NCBI GenBank assembly: GCA_903907475.1 | Contig: CAIVOB010000166.1 | Coordinates: forward strand, 1-6,146 | Length of the DNA: 6,146 nt | Reading direction: 5' to 3' | From: Candidatus Omnitrophota bacterium | Lineage (GTDB): Bacteria; Omnitrophota; Gorgyraeia; Gygaellales; Profunditerraquicolaceae | Shown here: positions 1 through 6,146 of the stretch, piece after piece | Layout: every line of letters starts with the position of its first letter | Numbering within the stretch: the stretch's first letter is position 1 | The notes under the pieces: generated by a model | Told to the model about the DNA's origin: nothing | Databases searched by the model: none | Seen by the model: only the letters and a program-made list of their open reading frames with translations | Made by a program: the position numbers and the translations under genes

Positions 1-627
1 AGTAAATAATTTTTCCGTAGTTTTAAAATCGACCTCTAAAGTATGTAAATTGCGATTATTTATACCGATGAGCGGGACTTTTAAATTCAATACTTTTTTA
101 AGCTCTTTTTCATCATGCACTTCCACCAAATAATCTAAATTCAAGCTTGCGGCAACCTGCATTAATTCCACTAATTTATCTTTCGTAAGCAAATCCGCGA
201 TTAATAAAATAGCATCGGCGCCTAATAAGCGCGATTCAAAGACCTGATAACTCTCGAGAATAAAATCTTTTCTTAAAACCGGGCCGTTAAATATTTTCTT
301 AACTTCCGCGATATAAGAAGGGTTACCGTTAAAAAAATCTTCCTCCGTTAATACCGAAATTGCCTGCACCCCTGAATTTTGATAACTTTGCGCGATTTGA
401 TCTAAATTAAAATTTTGCCGAATAATCCCCCGAGAAGGAGAAGCTTGCTTAATCTCGGCAATAAGCGAAATTTGCTTGGGCCGACTAATGGCCTCTTTAA
501 ACGGCCGCGTTGCCGGAAGCGTTGTCAAGCATGCCATTAAATCCTCGAGCGGCAGCTTTTCCTTAGCCAGAGCAATCTGGGCTTTCTTTTTTAAAACAAT
601 TTCTTTTAAAATATCGGATTTAGCCAT
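1..627 (-). CDS. trpC: Indole-3-glycerol phosphate synthase, 5' part (cut by left window edge)
   Basis: TrpC converts 1-(2-carboxyphenylamino)-1-deoxyribulose 5-phosphate to indole-3-glycerol phosphate by ring closure with loss of CO2 and water, in the cytoplasm. Translating from the ATG at 627 gives 209 codons open to the window edge; the family is about 250-270 residues, so some 50 are off-window. Visible motifs are those of the TIM-barrel active site: IAEIKQASPSRG (E58, K60, S63), VLRKDF (K120), LVEVHD (E169) and GINNRNL (N190); the catalytic serine expected near residue 220 lies outside. The ATG overlaps the end of trpD by 8 bases (ATGGCTAA). An AGGAG lies 13 bases upstream, rather far, so coupling to trpD translation is likely. 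An in-frame ATT six bases upstream of the ATG would sit 7 bases from that AGGAG, but ATT starts are rare. No fusion to trpF can be judged from this fragment. Identity is secure by motif order. Confidence 0.95.
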   Translation of the reverse strand, partial: MAKSDILKEIVLKKKAQIALAKEKLPLEDLMACLTTLPATRPFKEAISRPKQISLIAEIKQASPSRGIIRQNFNLDQIAQSYQNSGVQAISVLTEEDFFNGNPSYIAEVKKIFNGPVLRKDFILESYQVFESRLLGADAILLIADLLTKDKLVELMQVAASLNLDYLVEVHDEKELKKVLNLKVPLIGINNRNLHTLEVDFKTTEKLFT

Positions 628-1636
628 GCGAATGAGAAGACTCCTTTAATAACTCTAACTTTTTTAAAGCCGCTCCAGAATCAAGCGCGGCCTTTGCCAA
701 AGTTATCCCGGCAGCAATACTTTGCGCTTTATCGGCAGCATAAATCGCGCATCCAGCATTTAACAAAACAATCTCTCGCTTTTTTCCTTTCTTACCGGAT
801 AAAATCTCCCGCGCAATTAAAGCATTTTCTTGAACCGAGCCGCCTAATAAATCACTGAGCTTAGAGCGCGCGAAACCAAAATCTTCCGGGCAAATCGAAT
901 AATTTTTCACTACTTCCCCGCAAGCTTCGGCGACAAAAGTTTCTTGGGTCGTGCTTACTTCATCCAAGCCGTCTTCGCCCCGAACCACTAAAACATGCCG
1001 CGAACCCAAATTATGCAAAACTTCCGCTAAAGGCCTTACCCAGTGACGAGCATAAACGCCAATTAATTGATTCGTAGCGCGCGCCGGATTAATTAACGGA
1101 CCTAAAATATTAAAAATTGTTTTCTGGGCGATTTGTTTCCTCGCCGCCATCACACTTTTCATCGCCGGATGTAAATTTGGAGCAAACAAAAAAGCAATTC
1201 CAATCTCCTCAAGGCATTTTTTTAATTGCTCCCGTTCCAAATTAATATTTACTCCTAATGCCTCTAAAATATCTGCGCTTCCGCATTTGCTGGAAACCGC
1301 GCGATTACCGTGTTTAGCGACTGTCACCCCCGCCCCGCTGGCCACGAGCGCTGCAATGGTCGAAATATTAAATGTTCCCCGGCAATCACCGCCTGTGCCG
1401 CAAGTATCCAAAATATTAGCACGATCAACAATAATTGGCGTAACGTATTTAAGCATTATCTTAACCGCTGCCGTAAGCTCGTCAACCGTTTCGCCTTTAC
1501 TGCTTAAAGAAGTAAGGAATAAAATGATATCCGCGGTAGTAGTCGTGCCGCTTAAAATCTCCTGCATTACCTCTTGCATCTCTTGGGAGGTTAAATCTTT
1601 TTTCTCTACTAACTGTTTAATAAGCGATTGAATCAT
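620..1636 (-). CDS. trpD: Anthranilate phosphoribosyltransferase
   Basis: TrpD transfers the phosphoribosyl group of PRPP to anthranilate, the second committed step of tryptophan synthesis. The 338-residue product has the usual family length. An N-terminal helical domain (about 1-70) is followed by the PRPP-binding loop DTCGTGGD (77-84), NIST (90-93), the KHGN motif (108-111) with R112 and S115, S116, G119 and S120 after it, LHPAMK with R166 of the anthranilate site, the NILGPLINP segment (176-184), and the acidic pair D225-E226 in GEDGLDE that binds Mg2+. All key residues are present, so it should be active. It is a stand-alone enzyme, not fused to TrpG as in E. coli. The start ATG overlaps the trpG stop as ATGA. 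The bases before the ATG are only A and T with no Shine-Dalgarno match, pointing to re-initiation by ribosomes ending trpG. It overlaps trpC by 8 bases. The C-terminus ends in an odd but harmless SHSHG. Confidence 0.97.
   Translation of the reverse strand: MIQSLIKQLVEKKDLTSQEMQEVMQEILSGTTTTADIILFLTSLSSKGETVDELTAAVKIMLKYVTPIIVDRANILDTCGTGGDCRGTFNISTIAALVASGAGVTVAKHGNRAVSSKCGSADILEALGVNINLEREQLKKCLEEIGIAFLFAPNLHPAMKSVMAARKQIAQKTIFNILGPLINPARATNQLIGVYARHWVRPLAEVLHNLGSRHVLVVRGEDGLDEVSTTQETFVAEACGEVVKNYSICPEDFGFARSKLSDLLGGSVQENALIAREILSGKKGKKREIVLLNAGCAIYAADKAQSIAAGITLAKAALDSGAALKKLELLKESSHSHG
641..645 (-). promoter_or_regulatory. Possible ribosome binding site of trpC
   Basis: AGGAG on the minus strand within the trpD coding region, 13 bases before the trpC ATG at 627. 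The sequence is a good match but the spacing is long, so it may act weakly or together with coupling to trpD. Confidence 0.4.
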
Positions 1637-2199
1637 TTTATTTTTAAAAAATTATCTAAAATTTGCTTGCCACTTTTAGTAAGTATCGATTCCGGGTGGA
1701 ATTGCACTCCCCAGAGCGGAAATTTTTTATGTCGTAGCGCCATAATCTCATTTTCTTTAGTCCAAGCAATAATTTCCAAACAATCGGGCAGAGTTTTTCG
1801 CTCCACCACTAAAGAATGATAGCGGGTGGCTAAAAACGGGTTGGGAATCCCCTTAAAAATATCTTTAGCGTAATGATAAATTTTAGAAGTTTTACCGTGC
1901 ATAAGATTTTTAGCCAAAATAATCTTCCCTCCAAAAGTATATCCGATCGCCTGGTGCCCTAAACAAACTCCGAGAATAGGAATCCTTGTCCCAAATTCTT
2001 CAATCACCGCACAAGAAATACCGGCATTCTCCGGCCGGCCCGGCCCGGGAGAAATAACAATTTTTTCCGGGTCAAGACGCGCAATATCTTTTAAAGTAAG
2101 CCCGTCATTGCGATAAACTTTAACTTTCTCTCCCAACTCTCCAAAATACTGCACCAAGTTATAAGTAAAAGAATCGTAATTATCAAGCATTAAAATCAT
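1633..2199 (-). CDS. trpG: Anthranilate/aminodeoxychorismate synthase, glutamine amidotransferase subunit
   Basis: A class I glutamine amidotransferase that hydrolyses glutamine and passes ammonia to the chorismate-binding subunit (TrpE for anthranilate, PabB for aminodeoxychorismate). From the ATG at 2199 the product is 188 residues, normal for TrpG/PabA. It opens with [17 protein letters not shown], has the oxyanion segment SPGPGRP (50-56), the nucleophile C79 in GVCLGHQ, and H168 and E170 in FHPES, matching the numbering known for E. coli PabA. A TTG at 2214 would add five residues (MERKR) inside murA, but that TTG overlaps the GGAG (2209-2212) that serves the ATG, and family members begin at MILM; I therefore prefer 2199. 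This ATG forms ATGA with the murA stop. No trpE is adjacent. TrpG and PabA cannot be told apart by these motifs; the trpD-trpC context favours TrpG, and one subunit often serves both pathways. Confidence 0.94.
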   Translation of the reverse strand: MILMLDNYDSFTYNLVQYFGELGEKVKVYRNDGLTLKDIARLDPEKIVISPGPGRPENAGISCAVIEEFGTRIPILGVCLGHQAIGYTFGGKIILAKNLMHGKTSKIYHYAKDIFKGIPNPFLATRYHSLVVERKTLPDCLEIIAWTKENEIMALRHKKFPLWGVQFHPESILTKSGKQILDNFLKIK

Positions 2200-3458
2200 T
2201 CTTTTTCTCTCCAAACTTTAGCTCCTAGATTAGTCAACTTCTCCTGAATAAACTCATAACCCCGCTCTAAATGGTAGATCCTAGAAATAGAAGTCTTTCC
2301 TTTAGCGGCTAAACCGGCTAAAACCAAACTCGCCGACGCCCGCAAATCCGAAGCCATCACCGGAGCGCCGCTTAAACTTTTAATTCCTTCCACAATTGCA
2401 TGTGGGCCTTCTCTTTGGATATGCGCCCCCATACGATTAAGTTCAGCAACATGCATAAACCGATCCGGATAAATTTTTTCCGTAATTACGCTGATGCCAT
2501 CGGCAATTGTCATGAGGCTCATCATCTGCGCCTGCATATCAGTCGGAAACCCCGGATACGGAAGGGTGGTAATATTAACCGCCTTTAATTGACTTCTACC
2601 TTTCACGCGTAATGCGCCATCAGTACGCAAAAGATGCGCCCCAGCTTCATTCAATTTATCAATCAAAGCCCCTAGATGCTTACCTTGCACATTCTTAATT
2701 AAAACATCGCCTCCGGTAATTAAAGAAGCTAAAATTAAAGTTCCGGCTTCAATGCGATCCGAAATTACGGTATGCGTTGCTCCTTGTAAATGTTTTACCC
2801 CTTCTACTTCAATTGTCGGAGTGCCGTGGCCTTTTATTTTCGCGCCCATTTTAATTAAAAATTCTGCCAGATCCACGACCTCCGGCTCACAAGCGGCAGA
2901 TTCAATCACGGTTTTACCCGACGCCAATACCGCAGCCATCATTACATTATCCGTCGCTAATACTGAAGAACCGTAAACTCCTCCTAAATAAATATAAGCG
3001 CCGCGTAATTTTTTAGTTTTAGCAATCACATAACCGGAATCAATACTGATATCCGCGCCCAAAGCGCGCATTCCTTTAAGATGTAAGTCAACCGGCCGCA
3101 CGCCAATGACGCATCCTCCGGGCAGGGAAACTTTAGCCTTTTTTAACTTACCTAAAAGGGGGCCTAAAACACAAAACGAAGCTCTCATCGTGGAAACCAA
3201 TTTATATTCTGCGATATAATTAGTATTTTTCCCGGCAGTAATACTCACCTTACCTTTTTCAAACTCGACCACTTTTCCTAAAGCCCGTAAAATCTTAAAC
3301 ATACTATTCGTATCGCGTAAATTCGGTACGCCCTTAATTTCACAAGGCGCATCGGTAAGCAAAGTTGCGGCTAAAATCGGCAACGCTGAATTTTTCGCTC
3401 CAGAAACCGTAACTTCACCTTTTAACCTTACCCCGCCTTCAATAATAAGTTTATCCAT
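2196..3458 (-). CDS. murA: UDP-N-acetylglucosamine 1-carboxyvinyltransferase
   Basis: MurA transfers enolpyruvate from phosphoenolpyruvate to UDP-N-acetylglucosamine, the first committed step of peptidoglycan precursor synthesis in the cytoplasm. The 420-residue product matches the family (about 418-430) and its two-domain inside-out barrel. Seen motifs: K22-N23 in [12 protein letters not shown]92; the loop [14 protein letters not shown] with C116 (equivalent to C115 of E. coli, target of fosfomycin) and R121; GFPTDMQAQ with the general base D307 (E. coli D305); DLRAS with D371; and HLERGYE with R399 (E. coli R397). The cysteine, not the aspartate found in fosfomycin-resistant forms, is present, so the enzyme should be fosfomycin-sensitive by family knowledge. 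The ATG is preceded by AGGA with an 8-base spacer and lies three bases after the prmC stop. Its TGA stop overlaps the trpG start. No second murA copy is in the window. Confidence 0.98.
   Translation of the reverse strand: MDKLIIEGGVRLKGEVTVSGAKNSALPILAATLLTDAPCEIKGVPNLRDTNSMFKILRALGKVVEFEKGKVSITAGKNTNYIAEYKLVSTMRASFCVLGPLLGKLKKAKVSLPGGCVIGVRPVDLHLKGMRALGADISIDSGYVIAKTKKLRGAYIYLGGVYGSSVLATDNVMMAAVLASGKTVIESAACEPEVVDLAEFLIKMGAKIKGHGTPTIEVEGVKHLQGATHTVISDRIEAGTLILASLITGGDVLIKNVQGKHLGALIDKLNEAGAHLLRTDGALRVKGRSQLKAVNITTLPYPGFPTDMQAQMMSLMTIADGISVITEKIYPDRFMHVAELNRMGAHIQREGPHAIVEGIKSLSGAPVMASDLRASASLVLAGLAAKGKTSISRIYHLERGYEFIQEKLTNLGAKVWREKE
2209..2212 (-). promoter_or_regulatory. Ribosome binding site deciding the trpG start
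   Basis: GGAG on the minus strand inside the 3' end of murA, 9 bases before the ATG at 2199. The alternative TTG start at 2214 overlaps this site and has no good site of its own, so the ATG is chosen. Confidence 0.65.
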
Positions 3459-3461
3459 ATT

Positions 3462-4247
3462 TTAAATCCTTTTTTTAGCTAGAATTACGCGTGGAATACT
3501 ATTATAATCATTAATAAGTTTTAATACCTTAAAATTTTTATCTTCCAGCATTAATTTGACTGCCGATGCTTGATGGATTCCTAACTCCAAAGCCAACAAT
3601 CCACCGGGTTTCAAATAGCGCGTAGAATTTTTAATAATCCGCCGATAAAAATTTAAACCATCTCTTCCTGCAGCTAGCGCTGAGCGCGGCTCAAAAGAAA
3701 TTTCTTTCGCTAAAATCGCTAGCTGTTCATCACTCACATAAGGCGGATTACTAATAATTAAATCGAATTTTACGCCGCGAAATTGATCCGCTTGCCATAA
3801 ATCGCCCTGGCAAAATTCAATTTTCACATTATGAGAGCGAGCGTTAATTTTGGCCAGTTCTAAAGCTGGCGCTGATATATCACTGGCCCAGATCTCTGCT
3901 TGCGGTATAATTTTACCCAAGCAAATAGCAATACAACCGGAACCCGTACCCAAATCTAAAATCTTAAAACGATTGTAAGCTAAAGATTTTAAGGCCGTTA
4001 CCGCGCTCTCAACTAAAATTTCCGTTTCCGGACGCGGAATCAAAACCCGCGCATCAACTTTAAACTCATAACCCATAAATTCAGTTTTCCCCAAAATATA
4101 TTGCAATGGCTCACCGCGCGAGCGCCGCGCTAGCACCTTCGCTACTAAAGTGGACTGCTGGCAATTTAAATTAATATCCGGATTCAAATATAAAGACAGG
4201 CGATCACAATTTAAAATTTGAGTAAAAACTAATTCCGCTTCATTCAC
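3462..4247 (-). CDS. prmC: Peptide chain release factor N5-glutamine methyltransferase (short N-terminus)
   Basis: PrmC (HemK) methylates the side chain of the glutamine in the GGQ motif of release factors using S-adenosylmethionine, raising termination efficiency. From the GTG at 4247 the product is 261 residues. It shows PRPETE (71-76), the SAM-binding DLGTGSG (98-104), an acidic residue ending strand 2 in WASDIS, and the catalytic NPPY (167-170) in IISNPPYVSDEQ, followed by FEPRSAL and GRDGL. E. coli PrmC (277 aa) has NPPY at 183-186, so about 16 residues of the N-terminal helical domain are missing; the protein begins at a point matching EAE(I/L)LL of relatives. The frame is closed by a TAA at 4272-4274, so no longer version exists in this frame. 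A TTG at 4253 would add two residues and overlap the prfA stop (TTGA), but AGGGGG (4254-4259) sits 6 bases from the GTG and directly against the TTG, so GTG is preferred. It lies directly after its substrate gene prfA. Confidence 0.93.
   Translation of the reverse strand: MNEAELVFTQILNCDRLSLYLNPDINLNCQQSTLVAKVLARRSRGEPLQYILGKTEFMGYEFKVDARVLIPRPETEILVESAVTALKSLAYNRFKILDLGTGSGCIAICLGKIIPQAEIWASDISAPALELAKINARSHNVKIEFCQGDLWQADQFRGVKFDLIISNPPYVSDEQLAILAKEISFEPRSALAAGRDGLNFYRRIIKNSTRYLKPGGLLALELGIHQASAVKLMLEDKNFKVLKLINDYNSIPRVILAKKRI
3467..3470 (-). promoter_or_regulatory. Ribosome binding site of murA
   Basis: AGGA on the minus strand within the last codons of prmC, 8 bases before the murA ATG at 3458. 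It supports independent initiation of murA despite the three-base intergenic gap. Confidence 0.65.
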
Positions 4248-4249
4248 TC

Positions 4250-5317
4250 TCAACCCCCTGCCTGATTTTTTTTATCATTTTCAGCTTTTAAAAGCGCCGC
4301 AAACAACTCATCCATTTGTCCTTCTAAAATTCCTTCCAACTGATGCGAAGTAAAATTAATCCTATGATCCGTAACCCGCCGATCGGGAAAATTATAAGTG
4401 CGGATTTTTTCGCTGCGGTCTCCGGTTCCAATCTGAATTTTTCTGGCACTCGACAATCTTTTAGCTTCCGTCTCCATCATCACTTCTAGAATCCGTGCCC
4501 GTAAAATTCTCATTGCCTTAGCCCGATTTTTAATTTGTGAACGTTCATCCTGACAAGCAACCACGGTATTAGTAGGAAGATGCGTAATTCTTACGGCAGA
4601 ATCTGTTTTTTGCATATGTTGTCCACCAGGGCCACTGGAACGATAGGTATCAATTCTTAGATCTTTTGGCTCAATCACTAAATCTACTTCTTCCGGCTCA
4701 ACTAAAACCGCCACCGTCGCCGTAGAAGTATGAATTCTTCCTTGGGCTTCAGTACTCGGCACCCGTTGCACCCGATGCACTCCGCTTTCAAATTTAAAAC
4801 AACGAAAAGCATCTTTTCCCTTCACGCTAAAAACCACCTCTTTAATTCCACCGGCCTCATTATTACTGGAGCCCATCGGCTCAATCACCCAGCTTTTACT
4901 CGCGGCATATTTAGAATACATGCGGTAAAGATCCGCCGCGAAAAGCCCGGCTTCATCCCCCCCGGTACCCTGACGAATTTCCACGATACAATCCCTACCG
5001 GCATCTTTGTCTTCTCCGGTAAGTATCTTTTTTAAATCTTGCTCCAGTTGATTTTTTTTAGCCGTTAACTCTTGCGCTTCCTCCTTAGCCAATTGCAAAA
5101 AATCATGCTCTAATTTTTGGGAAAAAACCTCTTTTAAATCTTTTTCCTGTTTATCTAAGGCCTGATATTCGCGCCATAAAGAAACTACCGGCTTTAAATC
5201 CGAAAGCTCTTTGGCTAACTTATTATAAGCTTGCCGATCATCAATTTGCTGGTGAGACGCTAAAAGGTGCTCCAGCTCTGCGTAACGCGCTGCTAATTTT
5301 TCTAACTGCTTGAACAT
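4250..5317 (-). CDS. prfA: Peptide chain release factor 1
   Basis: RF1 recognises UAA and UAG in the ribosomal A site and triggers peptidyl-tRNA hydrolysis. The 355-residue length fits the family. An N-terminal coiled helical domain (about 1-105) is followed by the RF1 signature RQGTGGDEAGLFA (115-127), the codon-reading segment HRVQRVPSTEAQGRIHTS, whose P187-S188-T189 is the PxT tripeptide of RF1 (E. coli has PAT; RF2 has SPF), and SSGPGGQ with the catalytic GGQ at 231-233; Q233 is the PrmC target. The conserved TDSAVRITHLPT and DERSQIKNRAKAM follow, then the C-terminal RTYNFPDRRVTDHRI. The residues after GGQ are HMQKT rather than the common HVNTT/HVNKT. The ATG is one base after the rpmE TAA (TAAtATG) with only a weak purine stretch ahead, suggesting coupling. 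It stops with TGA, which RF1 itself does not read, after a run of five G. RF1 rather than RF2 is supported by PxT and by no frameshift site near the start. Confidence 0.97.
   Translation of the reverse strand: MFKQLEKLAARYAELEHLLASHQQIDDRQAYNKLAKELSDLKPVVSLWREYQALDKQEKDLKEVFSQKLEHDFLQLAKEEAQELTAKKNQLEQDLKKILTGEDKDAGRDCIVEIRQGTGGDEAGLFAADLYRMYSKYAASKSWVIEPMGSSNNEAGGIKEVVFSVKGKDAFRCFKFESGVHRVQRVPSTEAQGRIHTSTATVAVLVEPEEVDLVIEPKDLRIDTYRSSGPGGQHMQKTDSAVRITHLPTNTVVACQDERSQIKNRAKAMRILRARILEVMMETEAKRLSSARKIQIGTGDRSEKIRTYNFPDRRVTDHRINFTSHQLEGILEGQMDELFAALLKAENDKKNQAGG
4254..4259 (-). promoter_or_regulatory. Ribosome binding site deciding the prmC start
   Basis: AGGGGG on the minus strand lies within the last codons of prfA. 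It is 6 bases from the GTG at 4247 but abuts the TTG at 4253, so it favours the GTG start. A weaker AGG just upstream (spacer 7 to the TTG) keeps the TTG possible. Confidence 0.5.
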
Positions 5318-5318
5318 A

Positions 5319-5519
5319 TTATTTCTTAGCGTATTTTTTCACAAATTTATCCACTCTTCCGGCAGAATCAACAAGTTTCTGTTTTCCGGTAAAGAAAGGA
5401 TGGCACTTTGAACAAATTTCCACGCGAATACTAGGCTTAGTGGAACGGGTATGAATTGTTTGGCCACAAGCGCAAACAATCGTACTCTCTTTATAGTTGG
5501 GATGAATTTTATCTTTCAT
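5319..5519 (-). CDS. rpmE: 50S ribosomal protein L31, zinc-binding form
   Basis: A 66-residue protein of the large ribosomal subunit that helps bridge the 50S central protuberance and the 30S head. It begins [11 protein letters not shown], typical of L31, and carries two cysteine pairs, C16-x-C18 and C36-xx-C39, which form the zinc site of the C+ class (E. coli L31 has C16, C18, C37, C40). [11 protein letters not shown] and a lysine-rich tail ([11 protein letters not shown]) are also typical. A clear AGGAG with a 6-base spacer sits before the ATG, the best ribosome site in the window. It lies 48 bases after rho and one base before prfA, matching the frequent bacterial order rho-rpmE-prfA. Because zinc-binding L31 is often replaced under zinc limitation by a C- paralogue, a second copy might exist elsewhere, but nothing here shows one. 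No Zur-like operator is recognisable upstream. Confidence 0.98.
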   Translation of the reverse strand: MKDKIHPNYKESTIVCACGQTIHTRSTKPSIRVEICSKCHPFFTGKQKLVDSAGRVDKFVKKYAKK

Positions 5520-5567
5520 TTTCTTCTCCTTTTTAGTTAAAGTGTATTTCTAAAAAACTCCTAAAAT
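5520..5567 (-). promoter_or_regulatory. rho-rpmE intergenic segment with weak inverted repeat
   Basis: This 48-base AT-rich stretch is the longest gap in the window. On the transcribed strand it contains TTTTTAG (5550-5556) and CTAAAAA (5530-5536), a perfect 7-base inverted repeat with a 13-base loop; the right arm runs straight into the AGGAG ribosome site of rpmE. The stem has a single G-C pair, so it would be weak. It is not an intrinsic terminator (no GC stem followed by a U-run). It could slightly mask the ribosome site, or it may be chance in AT-rich DNA. No convincing promoter is seen; read-through from rho is likely. Confidence 0.2.
5526..5530 (-). promoter_or_regulatory. Ribosome binding site of rpmE
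   Basis: AGGAG on the minus strand, 6 bases before the ATG at 5519. It is the strongest Shine-Dalgarno match of the cluster and fixes the L31 start. Confidence 0.8.
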
Positions 5568-6146
5568 TTACTTCTGATTCATATTATTCAAAAACTCTTC
5601 ATTATTCTTGGTTTTACTCAAACGCCCGATCAATAATTCCATCGCCTCAACGTTGTTTAACTCATTCAAAACCTTCCTTAAAATCCAGGTTTTTTGTAAA
5701 ACATCGGGCTTGACAAGCAACTCTTCATGACGAGTATTAGAACGCTTAATATCAATGGCCGGATAAATCCTGCGCTGGAATAAATTACGATCAAGCTGTG
5801 TCTCCATATTTCCGGTACCTTTAAACTCTTCGAAAATGACTTCATCCATCCGGCTTCCGGTATCAACTAAGGCGGTAGCAATAATCGTTAGGCTTCCTCC
5901 TTCATCAACCGCGCGCGCTGCCCCAAAAAATCTTTTGGGTTTCTGCAAAGCGTTAGAATCGATCCCTCCGGAAAGCACCTTTCCGCTGTGCGGAACGACC
6001 GCATTATAAGCCCGCGCTAAACGCGTAATACTATCAAGCAAGATTACCACATCCCGCTTATGTTCCACTAGGCGCTTAGCCTTCTCTAAAACAATTTCCG
6101 CTACCTGCACGTGACGCTCCGGCGGCTCGTCAAAGGTCGAAGAGAT
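5568..6146 (-). CDS. rho: Transcription termination factor Rho, C-terminal part (cut by right window edge)
   Basis: Rho is the hexameric RNA helicase that ends transcription of untranslated RNA. The reading frame is open to the window edge and gives 192 residues, starting [17 protein letters not shown]; by alignment with the 419-residue E. coli protein this is about residue 228 onwards, so the RNA-binding N-domain and the P-loop lie outside. Visible parts: Walker [11 protein letters not shown] (D and S match D265, S266, R matches R269), the Q-loop region [13 protein letters not shown] followed by [10 protein letters not shown], the R-loop TGSRMDE (R in place of E. coli K326), GTGNMETQL, an arginine matching R353 in QRRIYPAID, and the arginine finger in SNTRHEE (R366). 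Residues that bind bicyclomycin in E. coli and that are in view (D265, S266, R269, R353) are kept. A GTG at 6110 is an internal valine codon, not the start. The C-terminus ends normally in NNMNQK with a TAA stop. Confidence 0.97.
   Translation of the reverse strand: MSSTFDEPPERHVQVAEIVLEKAKRLVEHKRDVVILLDSITRLARAYNAVVPHSGKVLSGGIDSNALQKPKRFFGAARAVDEGGSLTIIATALVDTGSRMDEVIFEEFKGTGNMETQLDRNLFQRRIYPAIDIKRSNTRHEELLVKPDVLQKTWILRKVLNELNNVEAMELLIGRLSKTKNNEEFLNNMNQK

Noticed and set aside
1287..1631. Plus-strand open frame of 114 codons opposite trpD
   Set aside because: It lies wholly antisense to a well-supported trpD with intact motifs, has no ribosome site or recognisable domain, and reads as a shadow frame.
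2029..2052. GC-rich palindromic patch (CCGGCCGGCC followed by CGGCCCGGG)
   Set aside because: It encodes the conserved [11 protein letters not shown] segment of TrpG; Gly/Pro/Arg codons explain the GC run, and no regulatory role is needed.
2200..2214. Longer trpG from a TTG start at 2214
   Set aside because: The TTG overlaps the GGAG serving the ATG at 2199, and the added MERKR is not part of the family's usual N-terminus.
3462..3480. A-run (AAAAAAAG) near the end of prmC as a programmed frameshift site
   Set aside because: A shift would only change the last few residues before a nearby stop, and the adjacent AGGA is explained as the murA ribosome site.
4730..5035. Plus-strand open frame of 101 codons opposite prfA
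   Set aside because: Antisense to conserved RF1 codons; low-complexity translation with no family features.
5537..5566. Possible -10 like element (TACACT) between rho and rpmE
   Set aside because: Only 4 of 6 matches to TATAAT and no convincing -35 at the right distance; expected by chance in AT-rich DNA.
5678..5866. Minus-strand 62-codon frame inside rho
   Set aside because: Alternate frame of the conserved Rho C-terminus; no supporting ribosome site or motif.
1..6146. A hidden novel system such as a defence island, retron, toxin-antitoxin pair or prophage segment
   Set aside because: Every stretch is covered by recognised housekeeping or tryptophan genes with conserved motifs, and the only gap over 5 bases is the 48-base rho-rpmE spacer.

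Overview
The window is a single block of eight genes, all on the minus strand, with no gap longer than 48 bases. Read in the direction of transcription (right to left) the order is rho (3' part only), rpmE, prfA, prmC, murA, trpG, trpD, trpC (5' part only). Both edge genes are cut by the window, not broken. No RNA gene, mobile element, CRISPR array, origin or strong terminator is visible.

Right-hand region (about 3460-6146): transcription termination factor Rho, ribosomal protein L31, release factor RF1 and the methyltransferase PrmC that modifies the GGQ glutamine of RF1. This is a classical information-processing cluster. MurA (2196-3458), the first committed enzyme of peptidoglycan synthesis, follows three bases after prmC.

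Left-hand region (1-2199): trpG, trpD and trpC, which together with a TrpE subunit (not in the window) carry out early steps from chorismate towards indole-3-glycerol phosphate. trpG begins inside the murA stop codon, and trpG/trpD and trpD/trpC also overlap, so the tryptophan genes appear to be translated, and probably transcribed, as a continuation of the housekeeping cluster. TrpE and TrpF are absent here; trpF, trpB and trpA could lie beyond the left edge.

Organism: a bacterium (RF1, L31, Rho, MurA) with moderately AT-rich DNA and Shine-Dalgarno-led or coupled translation. The standard bacterial code fits: the seven visible stop codons are four TAA and three TGA, no TAG, so UGA is not reassigned. 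The order rho-rpmE-prfA-prmC-murA is seen in several deep phyla (for example Deltaproteobacteria/Nitrospirota-type genomes, where his genes often follow murA). The overall look is that of an uncultured lineage such as Omnitrophota, but this is a weak guess from general familiarity, not something the sequence proves.

The window does not contain a new defence, mobile or otherwise undescribed system that I can support. The points worth checking are the murA-trp junction, the missing trpE partner, a short PrmC N-terminus next to a G-run at the prfA/prmC junction, and sequence variants beside the GGQ motif of RF1.
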